From: CBDBGD01 sp965205235
GTDB lineage: Bacteria; Chloroflexota; Dehalococcoidia; Lucifugimonadales; UBA1127
Direction of reading: 5' to 3'
Length of the DNA: 64,000 bases
Assembly (NCBI GenBank): GCA_965205235.1
Contig: CBDBGD010000002.1
Coordinates: 1 to 64,000 of the forward strand
Within the stretch, counting starts at the first letter, position 1. Each line of letters starts with the position of its first letter. Shown here one piece after another: positions 51,090 to 58,865 of the stretch. The notes beneath the pieces were generated by a model, which was given only the letters and a program-made list of their open reading frames with translations, was not told the origin of the DNA and searched no databases. The translations under genes and the position numbers were made by a program.

Positions 51090-51989
51090 CTAAAGCGCCA
51101 GGGCCATCTGCAGGCCGCCCACCTGGACCGCCGGCCGCGGCTTCGATGCGAACCCGTAGCGGCGTCGCAGCGCGTCCACCACGGCCATGACCTCCTCCGT
51201 GTACGACGCTGGCGCGTACGAGCCTTTGTACAGGTGGGTGTAGAGCGGGTTCAGGTGCGGGTATGCCTCCCGAACGAAGGGCATGTACCACTCCCGGGAG
51301 CCGGGCCGCAGGTGCAGGATGTTGGGCGCAAGGAACTGCGCCCCGTGGTCGGCGGCGGCCTTCACCACCGCCTCCAGACCCTCGGGGGTGTCGCTGAGGC
51401 CCGGGAGGATGGGCGCCATTAGCACGCCCGTGGGGATTCCCGCGGCCGCCAGCTTCTCCATGGCCTTGAGGCGCTTGATGGGCTTGGGCGTCTGCGGCTC
51501 GGTCTGCTTCCAGACCGTGTCGTCCACGGTGCCGATGCTGAAGTTGACCGTGACGCAGCCCAGCTCCGCCAGCTCCACCAGCAGGTCGATGTCCCTGGTG
51601 ATGAGCGTGCCCTTGGTGGTGATGGTCACGGGGTTGCGGAAGTCCCGCAGCAGGCCCAGGATGCGCCGGGTGAGCTGGTACTTCTGCTCGGCGGGCTCGT
51701 ACGGGTCGCAGGCCGTGCCGAGGCCGATGAGCTCGCCGCGCCACGTCGGCGAGCGAAGCTCGCTGCGCAGCACGTCGGGCGCGTTGACCTTCACGCCGAT
51801 GCGCGTGTCGAAGTCCCGGCCCACGTCCATCCCCAGGTACGCGTGCGTACCCCGAGCGAAGCAGTAGGTGCAGGCGTGCTGGCAGCCCCGGTACGGGTTG
51901 ATGGTCCAGCGGAAGTGCATCCCGCTCTGCGGGTGCACGCGGTTGAGCAGCGCTTTGCAGTAGACCTCTTCCAGAACGACCTTCGGCAT
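51090..51989 (-). CDS. radical SAM protein, spore photoproduct lyase-like (SplB/Rv2578c group)
   Basis: 299 residues. The 4Fe-4S cluster motif is C36-x3-C40-x2-C43 in NPYRGCQHACTYC, with the NPY-R-G lead-in typical of the SPL-like group. A GTACDPYEPAEQKYQLTR segment and VTITTKGTLITRDIDLL follow, which fit the SAM barrel. The ATG at 51,989 has AGGAGG five bases upstream. The group includes DNA photoproduct repair enzymes but most members, like this one, have no tested substrate. Its promoter carries a palindrome (52,075-52,097). Confidence 0.85.
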   Translation of the reverse strand: MPKVVLEEVYCKALLNRVHPQSGMHFRWTINPYRGCQHACTYCFARGTHAYLGMDVGRDFDTRIGVKVNAPDVLRSELRSPTWRGELIGLGTACDPYEPAEQKYQLTRRILGLLRDFRNPVTITTKGTLITRDIDLLVELAELGCVTVNFSIGTVDDTVWKQTEPQTPKPIKRLKAMEKLAAAGIPTGVLMAPILPGLSDTPEGLEAVVKAAADHGAQFLAPNILHLRPGSREWYMPFVREAYPHLNPLYTHLYKGSYAPASYTEEVMAVVDALRRRYGFASKPRPAVQVGGLQMALAL

Positions 51990-52074
51990 GCGGGCCTCCT
52001 GCCTCCGGGCTGCGGGGGCCACCGCTGCCCCCTCCGCAGTGATGGCCCCACCCGTCTACCCGGATTCGAATAGA

Positions 52075-52115
52075 TGTTCTGTATAGACAATAGAACACTC
52101 TTTCTAGTCTGTCAA
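52075..52115 (-). promoter_or_regulatory. promoter with overlapping palindromic operator for the radical SAM gene
   Basis: Minus strand: TTGACA (52,115-52,110), 17 bp, TATTGT (52,092-52,087). A perfect inverted repeat TGTTCT-11-AGAACA (52,075-52,097) covers the -10. The site is well placed for a repressor. The gene's relation to DNA photoproduct repair makes a damage-responsive regulator possible, but that is inference. Confidence 0.6.
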
Positions 52116-52208
52116 GCGCGTTGCGGCGGAGTTTGTCCGAGGGGGTATGTCTTCGGGGAAAGGGACGGAGGGCGAGGTTCCTGCCTCCGCAGGAACGACG
52201 AGGCGGCG

Positions 52209-53174
52209 CTAGTACCCCAGCTCTCGCAGGAAGCCCTCGTCCTGGCGCCAGCCGGGCCGAACGCGGACCCACAGCTCCAGGAAGACGGGACGGCCCAGCA
52301 TCTCCTCGATCTGGGCGCGGGCCCGCGTCCCCACCTCTTTGAGCGCCGCGCCCGCGCGTCCCACCAGGATGTGCCGCTGGGAGGCCTTGTTCACGTACAC
52401 CACGGCGCGGATGAGGTCCTTCCGCCCCTCCTCGGGCGCGGCCTCGCGGAACTCCTCCACCTCCACGGCGGTGTCGTACGGCACCTCTTGGCCGTAGAGA
52501 TGGAAGAGCTGCTCCCGCACCAGCTCCTCGACGAGGAAGCGCTCCGGCCGGTCGGTGACGGCGTCGGCCTCGTGGACGGCCTCGCCCTCCGGCAGGTTGG
52601 CGACGATGCGGTCGAGGAGGAGGGCGGTGCCGTCCTTGCGCATGGCGCTCACGGGCACGGCCTCCAGAAACGCATGGCGGCGGGTGTACTCCTCGATGAC
52701 GGGCAGCAGGCGGGGCTTGGCCACGCGGTCGATCTTGTTGATGGCGAGGATAGCGCGACGCCCCCCCTCGCTCAGCGCCTCCATGATCCGGGTCTCGATG
52801 GCGCCGGGCGGCTTGGCCTCGACGACCATGACCGCAAGGTCCGCCTCGTGCAGCGCCGCCATGACCCGGCCGCGCATCCGCCGGTCGAGCAGGTCACGGG
52901 CCCTCTCCATGAGGCCGGGGGTGTCCAGGAAGGCGACCTGGTAGCCCGGCCCGGAGACGACCCCCAGCAGCTGGTGCCGCGTCGTCTGCGGCTTCGGCGA
53001 CATGATCGCGAGCTTGTAGTCGAGGAGCACGTTGAGCAGCGTCGATTTGCCCACGTTGGGCCGCCCGACGATGGCCACGGTCCCCGCTCGATACGCGGGG
53101 TGCGCGGCGCGGGCCTGTCGGCGTCGCTTCTCTGCGGGTGTTGGCCCGGAGGCCTGGGCGCGTTGTGCGGGCAT
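52209..53174 (-). CDS. era: GTPase Era
   Basis: 321 residues. G1 GRPNVGKST, G2 region KPQTTRHQLLG, G3 DTPG, and G4 NKID are all present, followed by a KH domain (RHILVGRAGAALKEVGTRAR, EEMLGRPVFLELWVRV). This order is specific for Era, which binds 16S rRNA and helps mature the 30S subunit. The ATG at 53,174 is chosen; the N-terminal 30 residues before the GTPase core (QASGPTPAEKRRRQARAAHP) are a basic extension. Longer in-frame starts up to 53,330 are unsupported. Confidence 0.93.
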   Translation of the reverse strand: MPAQRAQASGPTPAEKRRRQARAAHPAYRAGTVAIVGRPNVGKSTLLNVLLDYKLAIMSPKPQTTRHQLLGVVSGPGYQVAFLDTPGLMERARDLLDRRMRGRVMAALHEADLAVMVVEAKPPGAIETRIMEALSEGGRRAILAINKIDRVAKPRLLPVIEEYTRRHAFLEAVPVSAMRKDGTALLLDRIVANLPEGEAVHEADAVTDRPERFLVEELVREQLFHLYGQEVPYDTAVEVEEFREAAPEEGRKDLIRAVVYVNKASQRHILVGRAGAALKEVGTRARAQIEEMLGRPVFLELWVRVRPGWRQDEGFLRELGY

Positions 53175-53265
53175 AGCGCCCTCAAGGGTATCGCAGGTGC
53201 GGGCAGGGACGCCAGACCGGGGAGGCTGCGGTGAGTGTCTAGAGTACGTGAAACTCGCGGGAAGT

Positions 53266-53613
53266 TCAGAATAGGCGCGGTTGGTATTGCCCACTGTTGG
53301 TTGTGTTATGTCGTGGGTTCCTGCCGCCATGTGAGCGGCGATAGGCCTTCAGTCTACCGCTTTCCAACCGCTCCGCCTTTGGACGTGGCAATGCACGGCT
53401 CTGAACAACTAGCTTGTCGCCGTGTCGCATCTTCCCGCTTTTCCGGTGTTGCGCTGCGCGCCGCGTGGGATTATTGGTGGAGCCTATGTAACTTGTCCCG
53501 CCGCGATTGTTCTTGATGGCATACTGGACAGCTTTGCCATGCCTGATTTGCCCATGGCGTCGTGCGCCTCCAGAGCGACGGCCTCCCCTTCTGAATCCTC
53601 CGCCTCTTCTCAT
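53266..53613 (-). CDS. GIY-YIG-like small nuclease-family protein
   Basis: 115 residues. TSYIGSTNNPTRRAAQHRKS matches the YIG part and following Arg/His of a GIY-YIG domain. The preceding strand is YAIKNNRGG, so the first GIY is altered. Glu in AERLESGRLKAYRRSHGGR may be the metal ligand. The first 30 residues are Arg/Gly-rich. It starts 4 bp after the guaB3-type stop, so it is translationally coupled to it. Nuclease activity is uncertain. Confidence 0.6.
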   Translation of the reverse strand: MRRGGGFRRGGRRSGGARRHGQIRHGKAVQYAIKNNRGGTSYIGSTNNPTRRAAQHRKSGKMRHGDKLVVQSRALPRPKAERLESGRLKAYRRSHGGRNPRHNTTNSGQYQPRLF

Positions 53614-53617
53614 GGCG

Positions 53618-54760
53618 CTAGCCCCGCTGCAGCGCCTGGAAGATCTTGCCCTCCGACTTGATGTCCGGGGCGTAGACGATCTCCGCCATCTGCATGTCCC
53701 GGATGCTGAACGCGCCCACCATGCCCATGCCCACCCGCAAGGCGCCGATCAGGTTCATCGTGCCGTCGGTGACGGGCGAAGGGCCCAGGAGGATCTGCTC
53801 CAGAGTGCCCTTGGTGCCCACCTGGATGCGGATGCCCCGAGGCAGCGCGGGGTGCGGCGTCGCCATCCCCCAGTTCGAGCCGTGGCCGGGGGCCTCCACC
53901 GTCTGCGCCAGCGGCGTGCCCAGCATCACAGCGTCGGCGCCGGAGGCGATGGCCTTGCACAGGTCGCCGCCGGTGCGGATGCCGCCGTCGGTGATGATCG
54001 ACACGTAGCGGCCGGTGCGGCGCAGGTACTCCTCGCGGGCGGCGGCGCAGTCCATCGTCGCCGTCACCTGCGGCACTCCCATGCCGATGACCTCCCTGGA
54101 CGTGCACGCCGCGCCCGGCCCCACGCCCACCAGCAGGCCGTGGATGCCCGTCTCCATCAGCTCCAGCGCGACGCCGGAGGTGACGCAGTTGCCGACGAGC
54201 ACGGGGACGTCGACCTGCTCCACCAGCTCGGAGAAGACCAGGCCGCGGTAGCTGTTCGAGATGTGGCGCGCCGTTGTCACGGTCGACTGCACGACCAGCA
54301 CGTCCACGCCCGCCTCGACTGCCGCGGGGGCCAAGCGCTTGGTGTTCTGCGGCGTCACCGCCACGGCGCACGTCACGCCTCCGGCCTTGATCTCCTGGAC
54401 GCGCCGGGCAACCAGGTCCTCCTGGATGGGCGCGGTGTAGACCTTCTGCAGAAGAGGCGTCACCTGGTCCTGCGGTGTCTCGGCGATCTCGCCCAGGACA
54501 ACGTCGGCGTCCTCGTAGCGGGTCCACACGCCCTCCAGGTTCAGGACGCCAAGGCCTCCCATGCGGCCGAGGTTGACGGCGAAGTCGGGGGAGACGACGG
54601 CATCCATGGCGGAGGCGAATACAGGGAGCGAGAGGGTGTGGCCGTTGAGGGCGAAGCTGACGTCGGTCTGGTCGGGGTTCGTGGTCACCGCACCGGGGAC
54701 GATGGCTACCTCGTCGAAACCGTAGGTACGGCGAACGTCTTTAAACGGCGGGACCTCCAT
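53618..54760 (-). CDS. guaB3: GuaB3 family IMP dehydrogenase-related protein
   Basis: A 380-residue (beta/alpha)8 protein without the CBS domain pair of GuaB. The family order is present: YGFDEVAIVPGAVTTNP, LPVFASAMDAVVSP, the loop with the catalytic Cys (VGVGPGAACTSREVIG), DGGIRTGGDLCKAIASGADA and the MLGTPLA segment. GuaB3 proteins are common in actinobacteria, cyanobacteria and Chloroflexota and may act on GMP/IMP, but their reaction was long unclear. The ATG at 54,760 follows a weak promoter (54,790-54,818). Confidence 0.88.
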   Translation of the reverse strand: MEVPPFKDVRRTYGFDEVAIVPGAVTTNPDQTDVSFALNGHTLSLPVFASAMDAVVSPDFAVNLGRMGGLGVLNLEGVWTRYEDADVVLGEIAETPQDQVTPLLQKVYTAPIQEDLVARRVQEIKAGGVTCAVAVTPQNTKRLAPAAVEAGVDVLVVQSTVTTARHISNSYRGLVFSELVEQVDVPVLVGNCVTSGVALELMETGIHGLLVGVGPGAACTSREVIGMGVPQVTATMDCAAAREEYLRRTGRYVSIITDGGIRTGGDLCKAIASGADAVMLGTPLAQTVEAPGHGSNWGMATPHPALPRGIRIQVGTKGTLEQILLGPSPVTDGTMNLIGALRVGMGMVGAFSIRDMQMAEIVYAPDIKSEGKIFQALQRG

Positions 54761-54789
54761 GGTCTTGCACCTCGGACGTTTCGCCTCAG

Positions 54790-54818
54790 TTTACCATTCC
54801 CCTCTTTCGGAGTGTCAA
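54790..54818 (-). promoter_or_regulatory. putative guaB3 promoter
   Basis: Minus strand: TTGACA (54,818-54,813), 17 bp, GGTAAA (54,795-54,790). A perfect -35 with a poor -10, about 30 bp before the ATG. Confidence 0.4.
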
Positions 54819-54931
54819 GGGATGGCGGGGAGTGTACAATTCGATTATCCGACCGGTCTGCTCCGGACGCTGATAGCACCGGTCGGACACTTCCATCGTA
54901 GTACATGGCAACAGCGTGAGGGAGGAGTAAC

Positions 54932-55645
54932 GTGGGCCTAGTCGACGTCCCGGTGGCCTACGCGTTCACCGCAGGCATGGCGGCGCTGGTGAACCCGTGC
55001 GGCGCGGCCATGCTCCCGGCGTACATTGGCTACCAGCTTGGCAAGCGGCAGGACGCACCGACCGCCCATCCCATCTCCCTTATGGCCCGGGGCGCGCTGC
55101 TGGGCGCCGTGGCCACCATGGGCTTCGTCGTCGTGTTCGGGATCATCGGGGCTATCATCGCCGCGGGCGAGCGCGCCGTCATCCAGATCATGCCCTATGC
55201 CGGGCTTGCCATCGGCATTGCCGTCGTCGCGCTCGCACTGTGGCTCATCATCACCAAGGGCCACATCGGCGTCTGGGCCGCCAGCCGCGTCTCCCTCGGC
55301 CAGGGGCGAGGGCTGTCCGGCCTTTTCCTCTTCGGCGTCGGCTACGCCATCGCCTCGCTGAGCTGCGCCCTGCCCATCTTCCTGGTGGTCGTGGTGAGCA
55401 GCGTCACCGCTGGAGGCTTCCTGGCGGGCCTGTCAGGCTTCGTCAGCTATGCGCTGGGCATGGGCGCGATGCTGGTCCTCATCACCATGATCGTGACCTC
55501 GTCGCAGCAGGTCGCCATGACCGTCATGCGCCGAGTCCTGCCCTACATGGACCGCGTCGGGAACATCATCCTGCTGGGCGCGGGCGTCTACATCATCTAC
55601 TACTGGACGCTGGGCACGGGCGGCAAGGAGTTCCTCTTCGCCTAG
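54932..55645 (+). CDS. CcdA/DsbD-type membrane thiol-disulfide transporter
   Basis: 237 residues with six membrane helices. The paired redox motifs are AALVNPCGAAMLPAYIGY in the first helix and IASLSCALPIFL in the fourth, matching the N-P-C-x-x-x-x-P and S-C-x-L-P of the CcdA family, which passes electrons across the membrane for cytochrome c or disulfide chemistry. GTG start with GAGGGAGGAG upstream. No thioredoxin-like partner is adjacent. Confidence 0.87.
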   Translation: MGLVDVPVAYAFTAGMAALVNPCGAAMLPAYIGYQLGKRQDAPTAHPISLMARGALLGAVATMGFVVVFGIIGAIIAAGERAVIQIMPYAGLAIGIAVVALALWLIITKGHIGVWAASRVSLGQGRGLSGLFLFGVGYAIASLSCALPIFLVVVVSSVTAGGFLAGLSGFVSYALGMGAMLVLITMIVTSSQQVAMTVMRRVLPYMDRVGNIILLGAGVYIIYYWTLGTGGKEFLFA

Positions 55646-55686
55646 CTCCGGGCCTTTTCGTCCTCCATCCCTCGCCGACCGCGCGC

Positions 55687-55714
55687 TTGCCGATACCCAC
55701 CGCCTCTGTATAAT
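55687..55714 (+). promoter_or_regulatory. promoter of the Rieske ferredoxin gene
   Basis: TTGCCG (55,687-55,692), 16 bp, consensus TATAAT (55,709-55,714), 36 bp before the TTG start. Confidence 0.55.
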
Positions 55715-55750
55715 GGCGGGGCGCACCCGCCGCACTATGGAGGTGTCCCG

Positions 55751-56068
55751 TTGAGCGAGTTCGTGAAAGCCGCCCGAGTGGGCGAGCTGCAGCCGGGGGA
55801 GATGAAGCTGGTCGAGGCACTGCCCACTCCCGTCCTCCTGGTCAACTACGACGGGCAGTACTACGCCGTGGACGAGATCTGCCCCCACGCGGACGGCCCG
55901 CTCTCGGAGGGCTTCCTCGAGGGCAAGGTGGTGGAGTGCCCGTGGCACGGCAGCCAGTTCGACGTGACCACCGGGGCGCAGGTGATGGGGCTCGCGATGG
56001 GCGGCCTCGCGCGCTACCCCGTGCGCATCGAGGGGGACGACATCCTCGTCGGGCCGGCGGAGGCGTGA
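55751..56068 (+). CDS. Rieske [2Fe-2S] ferredoxin (NirD-like/dioxygenase ferredoxin type)
   Basis: 105 residues. Cluster ligands are Cys44/His46 (CPHADG) and Cys63/His66 (CPWHGS), in the order of soluble Rieske ferredoxins. TTG start with GGAGGTG upstream. The partner oxygenase or reductase is not in the window, so its electron-transfer role is open. Confidence 0.9.
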   Translation: MSEFVKAARVGELQPGEMKLVEALPTPVLLVNYDGQYYAVDEICPHADGPLSEGFLEGKVVECPWHGSQFDVTTGAQVMGLAMGGLARYPVRIEGDDILVGPAEA

Positions 56069-56071
56069 CCG

Positions 56072-56764
56072 CTAGCGCCAGAAGCGCAGGGGATTGAGCG
56101 AGATCCCCCAGTCGTACGCGTCCGTCCGCTCCCGCCGCTTGAGCTCGCCGACGACGGCATAGGTCAACGGCGTCGCCAGCACCTCGTAGGCCACCTTGGC
56201 CAGCCACTGCACCCACACCAGACGCCACAGGTCCGGGACGTCGCCCGCAAACGCGATGGTGATGAACACCGCCGAGTCCAACCCCTGCCCGACCACCGTG
56301 GAGCCGATGGTCCGGCTCCAGAGCCAGCGGCCCTTGGTGGCCTGCTTCATCCGCGCAAGGACCATCGAGTTCGCCATCTCCCCCACCAGGTACGCGGCCA
56401 GTGACGCTGCCAGGATGCGGGGGGTCTGCCCCAGGATGGTCTCGTAGGCGGCCTCGTTCTCCTGCCAGAAGCCCGCAGCGGGAAGCAGTCCGCCCACCCA
56501 GAATGCGCCCACGGCCAGCAGGTTGCAGAGGAAGCCCAGCCAGATGACGGCACGGGCGCGGCGGAAGCCGTACACCTCGGTCAGCACGTCGCCCACGATG
56601 TAGCTGATGGGGAAGATGACGATGGCGGCGGGAAGCACCTCGCCGGCGATGACCACCAGCTTGACGGCGATGATGTTCGCGCTGATGAGCGCCGTGATGA
56701 ACACGGCCGTCACCACGATGAACAGTGGCGACAGCGGGGCCCGTTCCGTTGGCGCCTTCTCCAC
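56072..56764 (-). CDS. queuosine precursor transporter family (YhhQ/VUT) protein
   Basis: 230 residues from a GTG at 56,764 that has GGGAGG four bases upstream. Six hydrophobic segments and the family motifs IFPISYIVGDVLTEVYGFRR and VGEMANSMVLARMK are clear. YhhQ proteins import queuosine precursors (preQ0/preQ1), used in tRNA modification. The ORF extends to 56,827, but those codons lack a ribosome binding site. Convergent with the Rieske gene, ends 3 bp apart. Confidence 0.85.
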   Translation of the reverse strand: MEKAPTERAPLSPLFIVVTAVFITALISANIIAVKLVVIAGEVLPAAIVIFPISYIVGDVLTEVYGFRRARAVIWLGFLCNLLAVGAFWVGGLLPAAGFWQENEAAYETILGQTPRILAASLAAYLVGEMANSMVLARMKQATKGRWLWSRTIGSTVVGQGLDSAVFITIAFAGDVPDLWRLVWVQWLAKVAYEVLATPLTYAVVGELKRRERTDAYDWGISLNPLRFWR

Positions 56765-56844
56765 ACGGCCTCCCGTCGGCAGAGGTCTCACAGGCGGATG
56801 CATGATAGCATAGCAGCCACCTGACACCGGACTCGGAGGATGAC

Positions 56845-57051
56845 GTGGAGCAGCTGACCCTATCGGTCCCCGGCCTTCACTGCGACGGCTGCATCGAGAC
56901 GGTCTGCGGCGTGCTGGGCCGCCTGGGCGGCGTGGTGGAGGTGGAGGGCGACCTGGACCGAAAGACCATCACCGTCCTCCACGACCCGGAGACCGCCAGC
57001 CGCACGGCGATCACCGCAAGCCTGGAGGAGATAGGGTTTCCGGCGGCATAA
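56845..57051 (+). CDS. heavy-metal-associated (HMA) domain protein, copper-chaperone-like
   Basis: 68 residues of a single HMA fold. The metal-binding motif is GLHCDGC with Cys13 and Cys16 (the usual form is GMxCxxC). The end has EEIGFPA as in CopZ-like proteins. GTG start after CGGAGGATGAC. Divergent from the YhhQ-like gene. It may carry Cu(I) or Hg(II); no pump or regulator is adjacent. Confidence 0.82.
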   Translation: MEQLTLSVPGLHCDGCIETVCGVLGRLGGVVEVEGDLDRKTITVLHDPETASRTAITASLEEIGFPAA

Positions 57052-57060
57052 CTCTCGTCG

Positions 57061-57118
57061 TTCATGAGCCTGTCGAAGGGTCTGGGCCCGTGGTCCGACA
57101 GGCTCACCACGAGCGGGG
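57061..57118. repeat. REP-like interspersed repeat, copy 2, with inverted partner
   Basis: 57,090-57,118 repeats the 6,219-6,247 sequence (GTGGTCCGACAGGCTCACC with ACGAGCGGGG). At 57,061-57,077 the complementary form TTCATGAGCCTGTCGAA stands upstream, so RNA or single-stranded DNA could fold into a stem. Located between convergent genes, as is copy 1. Confidence 0.6.
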
Positions 57119-57131
57119 GCAACCGGCCACC

Positions 57132-57776
57132 CTAGATCCCCACGAACTTCACCATCGCCCGGCCCTTGTACGTCCGGTTCAGGTTCAGCAGCAGCGCCGT
57201 CAGCTCCTCCGCGTAGCGAGCGCACTCCAGCCCGCCGCCGTCCAGCGGCCGGACGCCGGGGATGCACTCGGCCAGCGCCATGACCTGCGCCTTGGCGTCG
57301 GCGTCGTCGCCGCACACCACCACATCGCAGTCGATGGTGTGGCCCGGCGCGAGCAGGTCTCGCGCGCTGATGCTGTGGAAGGCCGCGGCGATGCGGGAGC
57401 GCGGCAGCAGGGCCTGCGACTGCTGCGCCGCGGACCCCTCCTCGACCGGCACGGCCCGCACGCCCGCCTTGGTGAACGCCAGCGGCGCGACGACGTTCAC
57501 CACCACCTTGCCGGCGAGGGCCTCGGCAAGCGGTGCCAGGGTCTGCCGCTGCGCGTCGTGGGGCACGGCGATGAACACCACGTCGCCGCGCGCCGCCGCC
57601 TCCGCGTTCGACACGCCGTCCACCTGCAGACCGGGGCTGAGTTGGCGGACCTTCTCCGCCGCCTCCGCGGCCCGGCCCTCGTCCCGTGAGCCGATGAGCA
57701 CCGGGTGGCCCGCCGCGGCGAAACGCAGGCCAAGCCCCCGGCCCTCGGGCCCTGTGCCGCCGATGAATGCGATCAC
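57132..57776 (-). CDS. npdG: NADPH-dependent F420 reductase-like (NpdG/Fno) protein
   Basis: 214 residues. N-terminal IAFIGGTGPEGRGLGLRFAA is the NADP-binding loop of F420H2:NADP oxidoreductase; IGSRDEGRAAEAA contains the Arg that reads the NADP phosphate; VVVNVVAPLAF and HSISARDLL follow the family order. It would pass hydride between F420 and NADP(H). The GTG start at 57,776 lacks a close ribosome binding site. Confidence 0.85.
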   Translation of the reverse strand: MIAFIGGTGPEGRGLGLRFAAAGHPVLIGSRDEGRAAEAAEKVRQLSPGLQVDGVSNAEAAARGDVVFIAVPHDAQRQTLAPLAEALAGKVVVNVVAPLAFTKAGVRAVPVEEGSAAQQSQALLPRSRIAAAFHSISARDLLAPGHTIDCDVVVCGDDADAKAQVMALAECIPGVRPLDGGGLECARYAEELTALLLNLNRTYKGRAMVKFVGI

Positions 57777-57944
57777 TGCGTCGTTGGGGATGCGTCCTCC
57801 TCGGAAGCTACGCCTCGTGCATCCGGCCCATGGTAGAGTGCGTCATCATGCGTGTAAAGCGAATCCTCGCAGCGTACGGCTGCGTTTACAGCCCCCCTCC
57901 ATCGTGCTATGCTGGCCCGCACACGTGAGGCGCCGCCCCATCGA

Positions 57945-58853
57945 ATGATACGCCCCAAGGTCTCTTCCCTCGTCCGTCGCTCCAAGCTCCTCGTCTCGCC
58001 GCTCGACGCCGCGGCCATCGACGCGGCGGCGCAGAGCGGCGCCGACGCCGTCGTGCTCGACCTCGGCTACGCCGCGTCCAGCGCGCAGCAGCCCGCGGCC
58101 CGCCTCGCACTCCCCCACGCCGTGCAGCGCCTCGCCGGCTGCGGCGCCGACCTCCTCGCGTGGGTCGACGCAGCAACGGCCGCGGTCGACGTCGCGGCGT
58201 GCGCGCTGCCGGGCGTGGCCGGCATCATCGCCCCAGTCAGCCGGCCGGAGGAGGTGGCCGAGCTCGACGCCCTCCTGGCCGCGGCCGAGCGTTCGCTGGG
58301 CCTGCCCCGCGGCCGTTTCGACCTGGAGCTGGTGCTGGGGAGCGCCCAGACCGTCCTCGATGCGGAGCTCCTGGCCGCGGCCAGCACACGCGTCGTCGCG
58401 CTTAGCCTCGACGAAGAAGGCGTCCTGGCCGACATGGCCGTCGAGGCGTCCGACGACGCTGACCCGCTCCTTTACGCCCGCGGCCGGACCGTCGTGGCGG
58501 CCCGCGTCGCCGGCGTCCAGGCCCACGGCGTGCTGCTGCTCTGCGGCGGCGGCTCTCCCGCCGAGCGCGTCCGGCGCGCACGGCTCCAGGGCCTGAGAGG
58601 CGCGCTCTGCGTCGACCCCGCCGACGTCCCGGCGCTGAACGAAGGTTTCGCTCCCTCCCCGGCGGAGGTCGAGCAGGCGCACAGGGTGAAGGAGGCCGTC
58701 GAGGCCGCAGCGCAGGGCGGCCGGGGCGCCGTCGCCCTCGCCGACGGCACAGTGGCCGACATGGCGACGTTCCGGCACAGCCACGCAGTCCTCGAGTGGG
58801 CCGCCGCGGTCCGGGCCAGGGAGGCGCGCAAACCCCTCCCGGCGTCCGCCTAG
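57945..58853 (+). CDS. HpcH/HpaI aldolase / CitE-like protein 1
   Basis: 302 residues of a CitE-type TIM-barrel fold, but divergent: KLLVSPLDAAAIDAAAQSGA followed by DAVVLDLGYAAS where CitE has the metal site D-L-E-D, here D-L-G-Y, so one acidic ligand seems lost. GAVALADGTVADMATFRHSHA closes the domain. Start ATG 57,945; an in-frame ATG at 57,909 is also possible. First of three CitE-like genes in a row. Divergent enzymes may not be lyases at all. Confidence 0.7.
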   Translation: MIRPKVSSLVRRSKLLVSPLDAAAIDAAAQSGADAVVLDLGYAASSAQQPAARLALPHAVQRLAGCGADLLAWVDAATAAVDVAACALPGVAGIIAPVSRPEEVAELDALLAAAERSLGLPRGRFDLELVLGSAQTVLDAELLAAASTRVVALSLDEEGVLADMAVEASDDADPLLYARGRTVVAARVAGVQAHGVLLLCGGGSPAERVRRARLQGLRGALCVDPADVPALNEGFAPSPAEVEQAHRVKEAVEAAAQGGRGAVALADGTVADMATFRHSHAVLEWAAAVRAREARKPLPASA

Positions 58854-58865
58854 CGAGGCCGCCCG

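Noticed and set aside
53507..54901. 464-codon plus-strand ORF opposite guaB3
   Set aside because: Low-complexity Arg/His/Ala composition and no ribosome binding site; an antisense shadow.
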